Of a stretch of 64,000 bases of DNA, positions 9,163-17,340 are shown piece by piece. The position numbers and the translations under genes were made by a program. The stretch is taken from positions 976,891 through 1,040,890 of the forward strand of contig NZ_VSSB01000001.1 of assembly GCF_008122505.1 (NCBI RefSeq), written 5' to 3'. Numbering within the stretch: the stretch's first letter is position 1; the number at the start of each line of letters is the position of its first letter. The stretch comes from Agromyces mariniharenae. Lineage in GTDB: Bacteria > Actinomycetota > Actinomycetes > Actinomycetales > Microbacteriaceae. The notes under the pieces are model-generated. The model was not told the origin of the DNA and searched no databases. It saw nothing but the letters and a program-made list of their open reading frames with translations.

Positions 9163-10586
9163 CTGGGCTCCTGTCGGGCGGTGGCGGTGAGGACGGGTTC
9201 GGGCACACGTGCAGCGGGGCCGGTGTCGACGTGGGAATCCGCATCGGCATCGGAATCGGTCGAGACTCGAGCGGTCCGCGCGGCGCGTCCGCGTCGCAGG
9301 CGTCGCACCACCGTGACGAGGACGGCGGCCGCCGCGAGCACGAGCGGCACGAGGAGGTTCTGCCACGCGAGCACGAGCAGCCCCGCGGTCATGATCGTCG
9401 CCACGACGGCGAGCCACCAGCCGAACGACCAACGCCGCAGCAGCAGCGTCGCGGCGAGCATGCCTGCGGCGTAGATCGAGACCATGTTGCTCGTGTGGAT
9501 GAGGATGAAGGCCGTCAGGTTCAAGCCGTTCATGAGCATCAGCACGAAGTAGACGGCGACCAGCACGGCGGTGAGCGTGAGCGCGCGACGCGGCACCTCG
9601 CCCGCGGCAGCGCCCTTCGCGAAGAACCGCGGCAGGTCGCCGTCGCGACCCAGCGCCGCGCCCAGCTTCGCGAACGCCGGCAGGTACGCGTTCATCACGC
9701 CGAGGCAGACGATCGCCGTGACGATCGCGACGAGCACCGACCCGATGCCGGGTGCGGTCGTCTCGACGAGGTCGAGGAGGGGCACCTGCCCCTCGCCCGC
9801 GCGGGGCCCGAGCACCGCGACGGTGATGACCTGGAGTGCCAGGTAGCCGGCCCCGACCACCACGATCGCGATGGCGGTGGCGAGCGGGATGATGCGACGG
9901 GGGTTCTTGAACTCGCCGGCGATGTGGGTTCCGACCTCCCAGCCCGCGAAGGCCCAGACGAAGAGGCTGATCGCGACGCCGACACCGCCCCATCCGTTCG
10001 GGAGGAACGGCTGGAAGTTCGACGCCTCGACCGCGGGGAAGGTCACGGCGACCACGCCGACGACGACGGCGATCAGGAGTCCGGTGAGGACGAACTGCGC
10101 CCAGCCCGCGACTCGCACGCCGAACCAGTTCGCGATGAACGGCGGCACGAAGATCGCCAGGGCGATGATCGGCACTGCCGCGCGGTCGACGCCGAGCACG
10201 GCGACGACGTACTCGCCGCCGAGCACCGCGAGGACGGGTGCGCCGAAGGCGACGCCGAAGAAGAACCAGTAGCCCGTCATGCGCGCGGCCGTGTCGCCGA
10301 GCGTGCGACGCACGTAGCTCGCCACGCCGCCCGGGTCGGGGTAGCGCGACGCGAGCGCTGCGAAGGTGCCCGCGAGCGGGATCGAGAGGACGAGCACGGC
10401 GGCGACGGCCACGATCGAGGCCGGTCCGGCGGCAGCGGCCGCGAGCCCCGGGAGCACGAGGATGCCGGTGCCGAGCACGCTCGCGATGTAGAGCGCGGTA
10501 CCCTGCACGAGGCCGAGCGAGCCGTGCTGCGCGGGCGATCCGGTCGCGTCGGCGCTTGCCCCGGCGATGGTCTGGTTCGATGTCAC
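9159..10586 (-). CDS. APC-superfamily amino-acid permease (YjeH-like)
   Basis: Twelve-segment amino acid-polyamine-organocation transporter. The TM1 motif ASVLGTGILVLPG and TM6-region FAGWEVGTHIAGEFKNPRR identify the APC/YjeH group (amino-acid efflux or exchange). The last about 70 residues are a basic then Asp/Ser-rich cytoplasmic tail (VRRLRRGRAARTARV). I start at the GTG at 10586 (MTSNQTIAG); an in-frame ATG at 10604 is equally open. The stop codon overlaps the TTG start of the cyclase-family gene, which suggests that the permease moves the substrate or product of that hydrolase. Confidence 0.88.
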   Translation of the reverse strand: MTSNQTIAGASADATGSPAQHGSLGLVQGTALYIASVLGTGILVLPGLAAAAAGPASIVAVAAVLVLSIPLAGTFAALASRYPDPGGVASYVRRTLGDTAARMTGYWFFFGVAFGAPVLAVLGGEYVVAVLGVDRAAVPIIALAIFVPPFIANWFGVRVAGWAQFVLTGLLIAVVVGVVAVTFPAVEASNFQPFLPNGWGGVGVAISLFVWAFAGWEVGTHIAGEFKNPRRIIPLATAIAIVVVGAGYLALQVITVAVLGPRAGEGQVPLLDLVETTAPGIGSVLVAIVTAIVCLGVMNAYLPAFAKLGAALGRDGDLPRFFAKGAAAGEVPRRALTLTAVLVAVYFVLMLMNGLNLTAFILIHTSNMVSIYAAGMLAATLLLRRWSFGWWLAVVATIMTAGLLVLAWQNLLVPLVLAAAAVLVTVVRRLRRGRAARTARVSTDSDADADSHVDTGPAARVPEPVLTATARQEPS

Positions 10587-10733
10587 CCGCTCATTCTGGG
10601 GCATCCCACCGACACGGGTCGATGGCAGGATCGACACTCTTCGTCGAATTCCTGCCAGTCCGTCAGGATGCCGGAATGCCGCCGCGCGGGAGGTCGTGAC
10701 GGGCGCGACGGCAGGTCGCGACGCCGCCCGCAC

Positions 10734-11525
10734 TCAGTGCCCGCGCACCTGCGAGACGGCCGCCTCCCGGTCGATGAACGACGTGAGCTCGCCGATGGAG
10801 CTCATGAGCGGCGCGGGGAACACGACCAGGGTGTTCTTGTCGACGCCCACCTCCACGATGCTCTGCAGCGTGCGCAGCTGCAGGGCGAGCGGATGCGACA
10901 TCATCGTGTCGGACGCGACGCCGAGCTGTGCCGCGGCCATCGCCTCGCCCTCGGCCGCGATGATCTTCGCCCGCTTCTCGCGCTCCGCCTCGGCCTGCCT
11001 GGCCATGGCGCGCTTCATCGAGTCGGGCAGGAGGATGTCCTTCAGCTCGACGAGCGTCACCTCGACCCCCCACTCCGCGGTGGTCACGTCGAGGATCTCC
11101 CGGATGTTGGCGTTCAGCGTCGCCGTGTCGGAGAGCGCCTCGTCGAGGTGGTGCTGCCCGACGACCTTTCGCAGGGTGGTCTGGGCGATCTGGTCGATCG
11201 CCGACTTCACGTTCTCGATCGCGATCACCGACTTCACCGCGTCGACCACCCGGTAGTACGCGACCGCGGAGACCCCCACGCTGACGTTGTCGCGCGTGAT
11301 GATGCCCTGCGACTGGATCGGCAGCGTGACGATGCGGAACGACACCTTCGTCATCACGTCGACGATCGGGATGATGAAGCGGATGCCGGGCTCGCGCACG
11401 TTGTGCAGCCGTCCGAACCGCAGCACGACGCCGCGCTCGTACTGCTTCACGATCTTCACCGACATGAAGAACAGGACGATGGCGAGGATGCCGACGATGA
11501 CGAGAGTGACCCAGAACCAGACCAT
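10734..11525 (-). CDS. SPFH/stomatin-like (slipin) membrane protein
   Basis: One N-terminal membrane helix (about 4-22, FWVTLVIVGILAIVLFFM), then a band-7/SPFH domain (KQYERGVVLRFGRLHNVREPGIRFIIP) and a charged coiled-coil (RAMARQAEAEREKRAKIIAAEGEAMAA). About 263 residues, typical of prokaryotic slipins, which form membrane microdomain scaffolds. GAGGAG abuts the ATG at 11534 but is 9 nt from the ATG at 11525, so I use the latter. The usual partner, a NfeD protease-like protein, is not adjacent. Stands alone on the minus strand. Confidence 0.9.
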   Translation of the reverse strand: MVWFWVTLVIVGILAIVLFFMSVKIVKQYERGVVLRFGRLHNVREPGIRFIIPIVDVMTKVSFRIVTLPIQSQGIITRDNVSVGVSAVAYYRVVDAVKSVIAIENVKSAIDQIAQTTLRKVVGQHHLDEALSDTATLNANIREILDVTTAEWGVEVTLVELKDILLPDSMKRAMARQAEAEREKRAKIIAAEGEAMAAAQLGVASDTMMSHPLALQLRTLQSIVEVGVDKNTLVVFPAPLMSSIGELTSFIDREAAVSQVRGH

Positions 11526-11604
11526 GGAGCTCATCTCCTCGGCGCCGGTGACGTGCCGCGCGCCGCTGCCTCCATTGTCCCACCGCCCGGTGAGGCGGAT
11601 GCCC

Positions 11605-12765
11605 CTACAGCCGCGCGAGCGCCCGGTCGATGTCCTCGAGCAGGTCCTCGACGTCCTCGATGCCGACCGAGAGGCGCACGATCGACTCGGGCACCTCGGC
11701 CTCGGTGCCGCGCACCGACGCGTGGGTCATCTCCGACGGGTAGTTCACGAGCGACTCGACGCCGCCGAGCGACTCCGCGAGCTGGAACAGCTCGGTCGAC
11801 TCCGCGAATCGGCGCGCCGCGGCGGCGCCGCCGTCGAGGTCGATCGACACCATGCCGCCGAACGCCGACATCTGCCGCGCCGCGAGCTCGTGACCGGGGT
11901 GCGATTCGAGGCCCGGGTACAGCACGCGCGCGATGCCGGCGTGCTCCTCGAGGCGACGGGCGATCGCGAGGGCGTTCTGGCTGTGGCGCTGCATCCGGAT
12001 GCCGAGGGTCTTGATGCCGCGCGTCGTGAGGAACGCGTCGAACGGTCCCGAGACGGCACCGGCCGCGAACTGCGTGAACGTCACCTGCTCGGCGAGCTCC
12101 TCCTGGCCCGCCGCGAACACGAGTCCGCCGCCGACCACGTCGGAGTGACCGCCGAGGTACTTCGTCGTCGAGTGGATCACGACGTCGGCACCGAGCCCGA
12201 TGGGCTGCTGCAGCGCGGGCGATGCGAACGTGTTGTCCACGACGACGAGCACGCCCGCCTCGTTGCCGAGCTCGGTGAGCGCGGCGATGTCCGAGATCTT
12301 CATGAGCGGGTTCGACGGCGTCTCGACCCAGAGCACCTTCGTCGTGCCGAGCTCGACGGCGGCGCGCACCTGGTCGAGGTCGCTGGTGTCGACGGTCGAG
12401 TGGCGGATGCCCCACGCACCGAAGATGCGGCGCACGAGGCGGTGCGTGCCGCCGTAGACGTCGTTGCCGATCACCACGTGGTCGCCGGGCGCGAGCACCG
12501 TGCGCAGCAGGGCGTCCTCGGCCGCGAGCCCCGACGCGAACGAGAGGCCGCGGATGCCGCCCTCGAGTGCCGCGAGCTGCGTCTCGAGCGCCGTGCGGCT
12601 CGGGTTGCCGCCGCGCGAGTACTCGTAGCCGCCGCGCAGGCCGCCGATGCCGTCCTGCACGTAGGTCGAGGTCTGGTAGATCGGGGGGATGACCGCGCCG
12701 GTGGTCGGGTCGAACGCCTGTCCGGCGTGGATGGCGCGGGTGTCGAAGCGCGCGTCGTCGTGCAT
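11605..12765 (-). CDS. metB: Cystathionine gamma-lyase/gamma-synthase (PLP)
   Basis: Cys/Met-metabolism PLP enzyme, fold type I, 386 residues. Schiff-base lysine K202 in HSTTKYLGGHSD; PLP-phosphate contacts in YEYSRGGNPSR and FASGLAAEDA; substrate loop PFDAFLTTRGIKTLGIRM. It follows the cystathionine beta-synthase gene by 47 nt on the same strand, so together they make the reverse transsulfuration pathway from homocysteine to cysteine, as in the cbs-metB pair of mycobacteria. Gamma-lyase and gamma-synthase cannot be told apart by motif; context favours lyase. Start ATG 12765 follows GAAAGG; the ATG at 12783 has no ribosome site. Confidence 0.9.
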   Translation of the reverse strand: MHDDARFDTRAIHAGQAFDPTTGAVIPPIYQTSTYVQDGIGGLRGGYEYSRGGNPSRTALETQLAALEGGIRGLSFASGLAAEDALLRTVLAPGDHVVIGNDVYGGTHRLVRRIFGAWGIRHSTVDTSDLDQVRAAVELGTTKVLWVETPSNPLMKISDIAALTELGNEAGVLVVVDNTFASPALQQPIGLGADVVIHSTTKYLGGHSDVVGGGLVFAAGQEELAEQVTFTQFAAGAVSGPFDAFLTTRGIKTLGIRMQRHSQNALAIARRLEEHAGIARVLYPGLESHPGHELAARQMSAFGGMVSIDLDGGAAAARRFAESTELFQLAESLGGVESLVNYPSEMTHASVRGTEAEVPESIVRLSVGIEDVEDLLEDIDRALARL

Positions 12766-12785
12766 GGTGCGTGGGCCTTTCATGA

Positions 12786-12806
12786 CGGATGCCGCGGCGG
12801 CATCCG
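12786..12806. repeat. CGGATGCCG hairpin between transsulfuration genes
   Basis: CGGATGCCG (12786-12794) and CGGCATCCG (12798-12806) form a 9-bp stem with loop CGG in the 46-nt gap between the cbs and metB genes. One of several uses of the GGATGCCG palindrome in this window. Confidence 0.5.
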
Positions 12807-12811
12807 GTGGA

Positions 12812-14179
12812 TCAGGAGGAGAGGTACGAGAGCAGGTCGGTACGGCTGATCACGCCGAGCGCCTTGCCGCCGTCGGTCACGAGCATCGCGGCGGCGTCGC
12901 CGAACGCCGCGCGCGCGGTCGCGACGGGCTCGTTCACGCCGATGAGCGGCAACGCCTCGCCGACCACGGTCGAGACGTCGTCGGTGAGGTTGGCCCGGCC
13001 CGAGAACACGAGGTCGAGCAGCGCCTCTTCGTGCAGCGCGCCCACGACCTCGCCGAGCACGACGGGCGGCTCGGCCGACAGCACGACGAGCTGCGAGACG
13101 CCCGACTCGGCCATGCGGTCGATCGCGTCCTTCACGGTGTCGCTCGGGTGCACGTAGACGAGCGGTGCGGTGCGGTCGGCCTTCGCGGCGAGCAGGTCGC
13201 GCACGGTGTGCCCGGCGGGCGCGTTGCCGAAGCCGTAGGCGCGCAGCCACTTGTCGTTGAAGATCTTGCCGAGGTAGCCGCGACCCGAGTCGGGCAGCAG
13301 CACCACGAACACGTCGTCGGGCCCGGCGGATGCCGCGGCCTTGAGCGCCGCGACGACGGCCATGCCGCTCGACCCGCCGACGAGGAGACCCTCCTCGCGG
13401 GCGAGCCGCCGCGTCATCGCGAACGACTCGGCGTCGCTCACCGGGATCACCTCGTGCGGCACCTCGGGGTCGTACGCCTTCGGCCAGAAGTCCTCGCCGA
13501 CGCCCTCGACGAAGTAGGGCCGGCCGGTGCCGCCCGAGTAGACGGAGCCCTCGGGGTCGGCGCCGATGATGCGCACGGCGTCGCCCGACACCTCGCGCAG
13601 GTAGCGGCCGGTCCCCGTGATGGTGCCGCCCGTGCCGACGCCGGCGACGAAGTGCGTGACCTTGCCGTCGGTGTCGCGCCAGATCTCGGGACCGGTGGTC
13701 TCGTAGTGCGAACGCGGCCCGTTGGGGTTGGAGTACTGGTCGGGCTTGAATGCGCCGGGGATCTCGCGGGCGAGCCGGTCGGAGACGCCGTAGTACGACT
13801 CGGGGCTGTCGGGCGCGACGGTGGTGGGCGTCACCACGACCTCGGCGCCGTAGGCCATGAGCACGTTCCGCTTGTCTTCGCTGACCTTGTCGGGGCACAC
13901 GAAGATGCACTTGTAGCCGCGCTGCTGGGCGACGAGCGCGAGCCCCACGCCGGTGTTGCCCGACGTCGGCTCCACGATGGTGCCGCCGGGCTTCAGCTTG
14001 CCCTCGCGCTCGGCGGCGTCGATGAGGCGACTGGCGATGCGGTCCTTCACCGAGCCGCCGGGGTTGAAGTACTCGAGCTTCACCAGCACCGTGGCATCCG
14101 TCACCCCCTCGGTGACGCGGTGGAGCTTGACCAGCGGGGTGTCGCCGACGAGGTCGACGATCGACTCTGCGTACTTCAT
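12812..14179 (-). CDS. cbs: Cystathionine beta-synthase with C-terminal CBS domains
   Basis: PLP fold type II enzyme condensing serine (or O-acetylserine) with homocysteine. Catalytic K45 in NPGGSVKDR, substrate loop PTSGNTGVG, PLP-phosphate loop VAGVGTGGTITG, and SSGMAVV near 290. Residues about 335-455 hold two CBS motifs, normally a regulatory nucleotide/SAM-binding pair. 455 residues, the length of actinobacterial Cbs. ATG 14179 follows AGAGGAA. TAGGCT on the minus strand (14297-14302) is a likely -10, about 118 nt upstream. Operon with the downstream gamma-lyase. Confidence 0.93.
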   Translation of the reverse strand: MKYAESIVDLVGDTPLVKLHRVTEGVTDATVLVKLEYFNPGGSVKDRIASRLIDAAEREGKLKPGGTIVEPTSGNTGVGLALVAQQRGYKCIFVCPDKVSEDKRNVLMAYGAEVVVTPTTVAPDSPESYYGVSDRLAREIPGAFKPDQYSNPNGPRSHYETTGPEIWRDTDGKVTHFVAGVGTGGTITGTGRYLREVSGDAVRIIGADPEGSVYSGGTGRPYFVEGVGEDFWPKAYDPEVPHEVIPVSDAESFAMTRRLAREEGLLVGGSSGMAVVAALKAAASAGPDDVFVVLLPDSGRGYLGKIFNDKWLRAYGFGNAPAGHTVRDLLAAKADRTAPLVYVHPSDTVKDAIDRMAESGVSQLVVLSAEPPVVLGEVVGALHEEALLDLVFSGRANLTDDVSTVVGEALPLIGVNEPVATARAAFGDAAAMLVTDGGKALGVISRTDLLSYLSS

Positions 14180-14522
14180 GCCGTGTTCATTCCTCTGGTG
14201 GAGTGCGTCGAACAGCGAGCGGATGCTGCGTGGACGCGTCGGAAGGGGTCGCCTGCCTCAGCGACGACGACACAGCATGGGTGCGCTCACGGGGCCAGCC
14301 TAGCCGGACTGGGCGGCCGAGCGCTTGGCCGATCCCGGTGCGCGCGAAGACCACCTCGGATCTCGCCGACCACCATGACGGGGATGCGAGGCATACGCTA
14401 TTCACGACCGTGTTCGCCCGGTCGTGAGTACTCGGTACGGTGCTTTCACAGGTGCATGCGCTCGTATTGACACTGCCCCTGCGCGCTCCCTGCGCTCCCC
14501 ACGCGACCGGAAGGCCCCCCAC
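14180..14522. other. Divergent intergenic region of 343 nt
   Basis: Separates cbs (minus) from the DUF3105 gene (plus). It holds the probable cbs -10 (TAGGCT, minus strand 14297-14302) and, for the plus gene, a GGAAGG ribosome site at about 14509. I see no convincing gene, RNA fold or operator in it. Confidence 0.5.
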
Positions 14523-15176
14523 GTGAGTTCTGGCAAGCCCACGATCAAGCAGCAGCGAGCGGCGGAGCGGGAGCGCAAGCTCGCCGAGTTCCGCAAGCAG
14601 GAGGCGCGCCGCAAGCGGAACCGCAAGATCGCGATCGCGTCGGCGATCGTCGGCGGCGTCGTGGTCGTCGCGCTGCTCGTGGTCTCGTTCGTGCTCATCC
14701 CGCAGCCCGCGTCGTACACGGCTGGCGGCTCGGGTGCCGAGATCGAGGGCGTGGAGACGTTCGAGAACACCTCGGCCCACGTGACCGAGGCGGTCGACTA
14801 CGCGCAGACGCCGCCCGCCGGCGGCGAGCACAACCCCGCGTGGCTGAACTGCGCCGTCTACACCGAGCCGGTGCCGAACGAGAACGCGGTGCACTCGCTC
14901 GAGCACGGCGCGCTGTGGGTGACCTACGACCCGTCGCTCTCGTCGTCCGACCTCGACGAGCTGAAGTCGAAGCTCCCGTCGACGTACGTCATCCTCTCGC
15001 CGTTCGACGGCCTGCCCTCCCCGATCGTGCTGAGCGGCTGGAACGTGCAGCTCCAGGTCGACGAGGCCGACGACCCGCGCATCGCCCAGTTCTTCGAGGA
15101 GTACTGGAAGAGCGACCTCGTGCCCGAGCCCGGCGCCCTGTGCACGGGCGGCGTGGACGCACCGGGCAAGGCGTGA
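14523..15176 (+). CDS. DUF3105 membrane-anchored protein
   Basis: 217 residues. N-terminus is a strongly basic coiled segment (QRAAERERKLAEFRKQEARRKRNRK), then one transmembrane helix (36-59), then an extracytoplasmic DUF3105 domain with GGEHNPAWLNCAVYTEPV, ENAVHSLEHGALWVTYDP and a late Cys in GALCTGG. Function of DUF3105 is unknown; the conserved His/Cys suggest metal or redox binding. I start at the GTG at 14523, with GGAAGG 8 nt upstream. It overlaps the DUF305 gene by GTGA; this gene pair is common in actinobacteria. Confidence 0.9.
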   Translation: MSSGKPTIKQQRAAERERKLAEFRKQEARRKRNRKIAIASAIVGGVVVVALLVVSFVLIPQPASYTAGGSGAEIEGVETFENTSAHVTEAVDYAQTPPAGGEHNPAWLNCAVYTEPVPNENAVHSLEHGALWVTYDPSLSSSDLDELKSKLPSTYVILSPFDGLPSPIVLSGWNVQLQVDEADDPRIAQFFEEYWKSDLVPEPGALCTGGVDAPGKA

Positions 15177-15898
15177 CCCCGGGGCATCCGACCCCCGACC
15201 CGGCCGACGCGACGGAAGCCGAGCGCGCACCCTCGCGTGCCGGACGGATCGCCGTGCTCGTGGCCGCGGGCCTCGCGGTCATCGTCGTGGCCGTCGTCGC
15301 GTTCTCGCTCGGGCGCCTGTCGACGCTCGCCGAGCCGACCCCCGACGACCGCAGCGCCGAGGCGGGGTTCGCGCGCGACATGCAGGTGCACCACCTGCAG
15401 GGCGTGGAGCTCGCCATGATCGTGCGCGATCTCACCGACGACCCCGACGTGCGCCGCCTCGCCTACGACATCGCCACCGCGCAGGCGCAGCAGGCCGGCC
15501 AGATGTACGGCTGGCTCGAGGAGTGGGACCTGTCGCAGGCGGGCACCGAGCCGTCGATGACGTGGATGACGCGACCGCCGCTCGAGGGCTCCGACGAGCA
15601 CGGCGCGCACGAGACGACGGGCACGGATGCCGCGGCATCCGCCCATGAGCCCGGAGCCCCGATGCCCGGCCTCGCGACCTCGGAGCAGATCGCCGAACTG
15701 CAGGCGTCAACGGGCGTCGAGGCGGAGCGGCAGTTCCTCGGGCTGATGATCGCCCACCACCAGGGAGCGGTCGAGATGGCCGACGCCGTGCTCGCGCGCG
15801 CCGAGTCGCGCGTGGTGCTGAGCCTCGCGCAGTCGATCGTCGCCAGCCAGCAGGCCGAGATCGAGCTCATGGAGGGAATGCTCGCCGAGCGGAGCTGA
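15173..15898 (+). CDS. DUF305 membrane-anchored protein
   Basis: 241 residues, GTG start overlapping the upstream stop (GTGA). One transmembrane helix (about 24-46), then a helical ferritin-like DUF305 domain with the two family motifs: MQVHHLQGVELAMI and MIAHHQGAVEMAD. The His pairs could bind metal such as copper; function is not established. The linker between the halves carries the 18-nt palindrome at 15622-15639, encoding TDAAAS. Coupled to DUF3105, so the two probably work together on the outer face of the membrane. Confidence 0.9.
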   Translation: MTPGHPTPDPADATEAERAPSRAGRIAVLVAAGLAVIVVAVVAFSLGRLSTLAEPTPDDRSAEAGFARDMQVHHLQGVELAMIVRDLTDDPDVRRLAYDIATAQAQQAGQMYGWLEEWDLSQAGTEPSMTWMTRPPLEGSDEHGAHETTGTDAAASAHEPGAPMPGLATSEQIAELQASTGVEAERQFLGLMIAHHQGAVEMADAVLARAESRVVLSLAQSIVASQQAEIELMEGMLAERS

Positions 15899-15906
15899 CG
15901 CACCCG

Positions 15907-17340
15907 TCAGCCGATGACGCGCAGCGCCACGGGCGGCTCCACGCCCGCGCCGGCGAACGCGGTCCGGGCGCGGCGCATCCGCAGCTCGAGCTCCTCCCCG
16001 AACTCGCGGGCGAGGTCGGGGTCGTCGTGCACGAGGTCGGCGGCGACGTCGGCGGGGATCGCGAGCATCGTGACATCCGTCAGGGCGGACGCACTCGCGT
16101 CGATCGGGCGCCGCATGATCGCGGTCAGGCCGATCGGGTCGTGCCGCCCGAGCTCGAACAGCGGGAACGCCCCCGAGTCGCCCTCGGGCGCGGCGCGCAT
16201 GACCACGCGTCCGGCGACCACGATGCGCACGGCGTCGGGCACGACCCCGTGCGCCTGGATCGTCTCGCCGGCCGCGAAGCGCTCGAGGCGCGCGCTGCCG
16301 CCGAGCGCCTCGGCCTGCGCAGGGTCGAGGTTGAGCACGGAGGCCTCGCCGCGGAGTGCCGCGGCGACGTCGGCCGCGGCATCCTCGTCGACCGGCGGCA
16401 CGCCCGACTGGGTGAGGCCGGCTCGGCGGGCCGCGTACCAGAGGCGCGTGCGGAACAGCTCGACCGTGCTCGACCGCTCGCCCGGCGAGTGCACCGGGAT
16501 GGCGACCGTGTAGGCGCCCGCTCCGTCGGTCGTCGCCTCGGGCACCGCGTCGGCGGGTCGGTCGGGCAGGTCGGCGGCGGTCGCGACGAGGAGGCGCTTG
16601 ACGTCGTTCGGCGGGTCGGACGGGTCGAACTCGACCGCGGCCTCCGCGAACTGCGGCCCCGGCGTGCGCGAGAGGTTCGTGAACGAGGCATCCGCCAGCA
16701 CCGCATTCGGCACGATGCGCAGGCCGTCGCCCGTCTCGAGGTGCACCGAGCGCCAGTTCACCTCGACCACGCGCCCGCGCACGTCGCCCGTGTCGATCCA
16801 CTCCCCCTGCTCGAACGGCTGCTCGAAGAGCAGCAGCAGCCCCGAGATGACGCCGCCGACCGCGTGCTGCAGCGCGAGGCCGACGATGATCGAGGTCACG
16901 CCGAGCGCGGTGAACAGGCCCGCGACGTCGGCGTTCCAGACCCAGGACATGAGCAGGCCGATGCCGACGACCACGACGACGACCCGCGCGATGTCGACGA
17001 AGATCGACGGGATGCGCTCGCGCCACGTGCCCTTCGCCGCACGGGTGAACATGAAGTGGTTGATGCCGTTCACGAGCACGAGGATCACGACGAACCCGAA
17101 CACCGTCGCGACGATGCGACCCCAGCTCAGCTCGAGGTCTGGGTCCTCGACCTGCCACAGCAGGATGAGGAGCGCTCCGGTGGGCAGCACCCAGTTGCGG
17201 ATGAGCGTGAGCACGCCGACCGCGCGGCTGCCGCGGCGGTCGAGCATGACGATGGCCTCCGAGAGGATGACGATCGCGATGGGCAGGCCGACGACCACCG
17301 CGACGGTCGGCCAGAACCACGGTTCCTGCACGATGCTCAT
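15907..17340 (-). CDS. MscS-like channel with C-terminal cyclic-nucleotide-binding domain (bCNG type)
   Basis: 477 residues. Hydrophobic segments at about 11-32, 45-63, 74-98, 112-132 and the pore-lining 139-173 (ALGVTSIIVGLALQHAVGGVISGLLLLFEQ), followed by the MscS beta domain QGEWIDTGDVRGRVVEVNWRS. Residues about 345-460 resemble a cyclic-nucleotide-binding fold (LERFAAGETIQAHGVVPDAVRIVVAGRVVM). Its phosphate-binding cassette lacks the usual GE...R: it reads LGRHDPIGLTAIMRRPIDASASALTD. This is the architecture of bacterial cyclic-nucleotide-gated MscS relatives. ATG 17340 overlaps the stop of the upstream cyclase gene (ATGA). Confidence 0.88.
   Translation of the reverse strand: MSIVQEPWFWPTVAVVVGLPIAIVILSEAIVMLDRRGSRAVGVLTLIRNWVLPTGALLILLWQVEDPDLELSWGRIVATVFGFVVILVLVNGINHFMFTRAAKGTWRERIPSIFVDIARVVVVVVGIGLLMSWVWNADVAGLFTALGVTSIIVGLALQHAVGGVISGLLLLFEQPFEQGEWIDTGDVRGRVVEVNWRSVHLETGDGLRIVPNAVLADASFTNLSRTPGPQFAEAAVEFDPSDPPNDVKRLLVATAADLPDRPADAVPEATTDGAGAYTVAIPVHSPGERSSTVELFRTRLWYAARRAGLTQSGVPPVDEDAAADVAAALRGEASVLNLDPAQAEALGGSARLERFAAGETIQAHGVVPDAVRIVVAGRVVMRAAPEGDSGAFPLFELGRHDPIGLTAIMRRPIDASASALTDVTMLAIPADVAADLVHDDPDLAREFGEELELRMRRARTAFAGAGVEPPVALRVIG

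Noticed and set aside
6436..9474. Open frame of 1012 codons on the plus strand
   Set aside because: Antisense to three recognisable minus-strand genes; His/Arg/Asp-rich artefact of GC-rich codon bias.
9231..12014. Open frame of 927 codons on the plus strand
   Set aside because: Lies opposite the permease, SPFH and metB genes, all with clear motifs.
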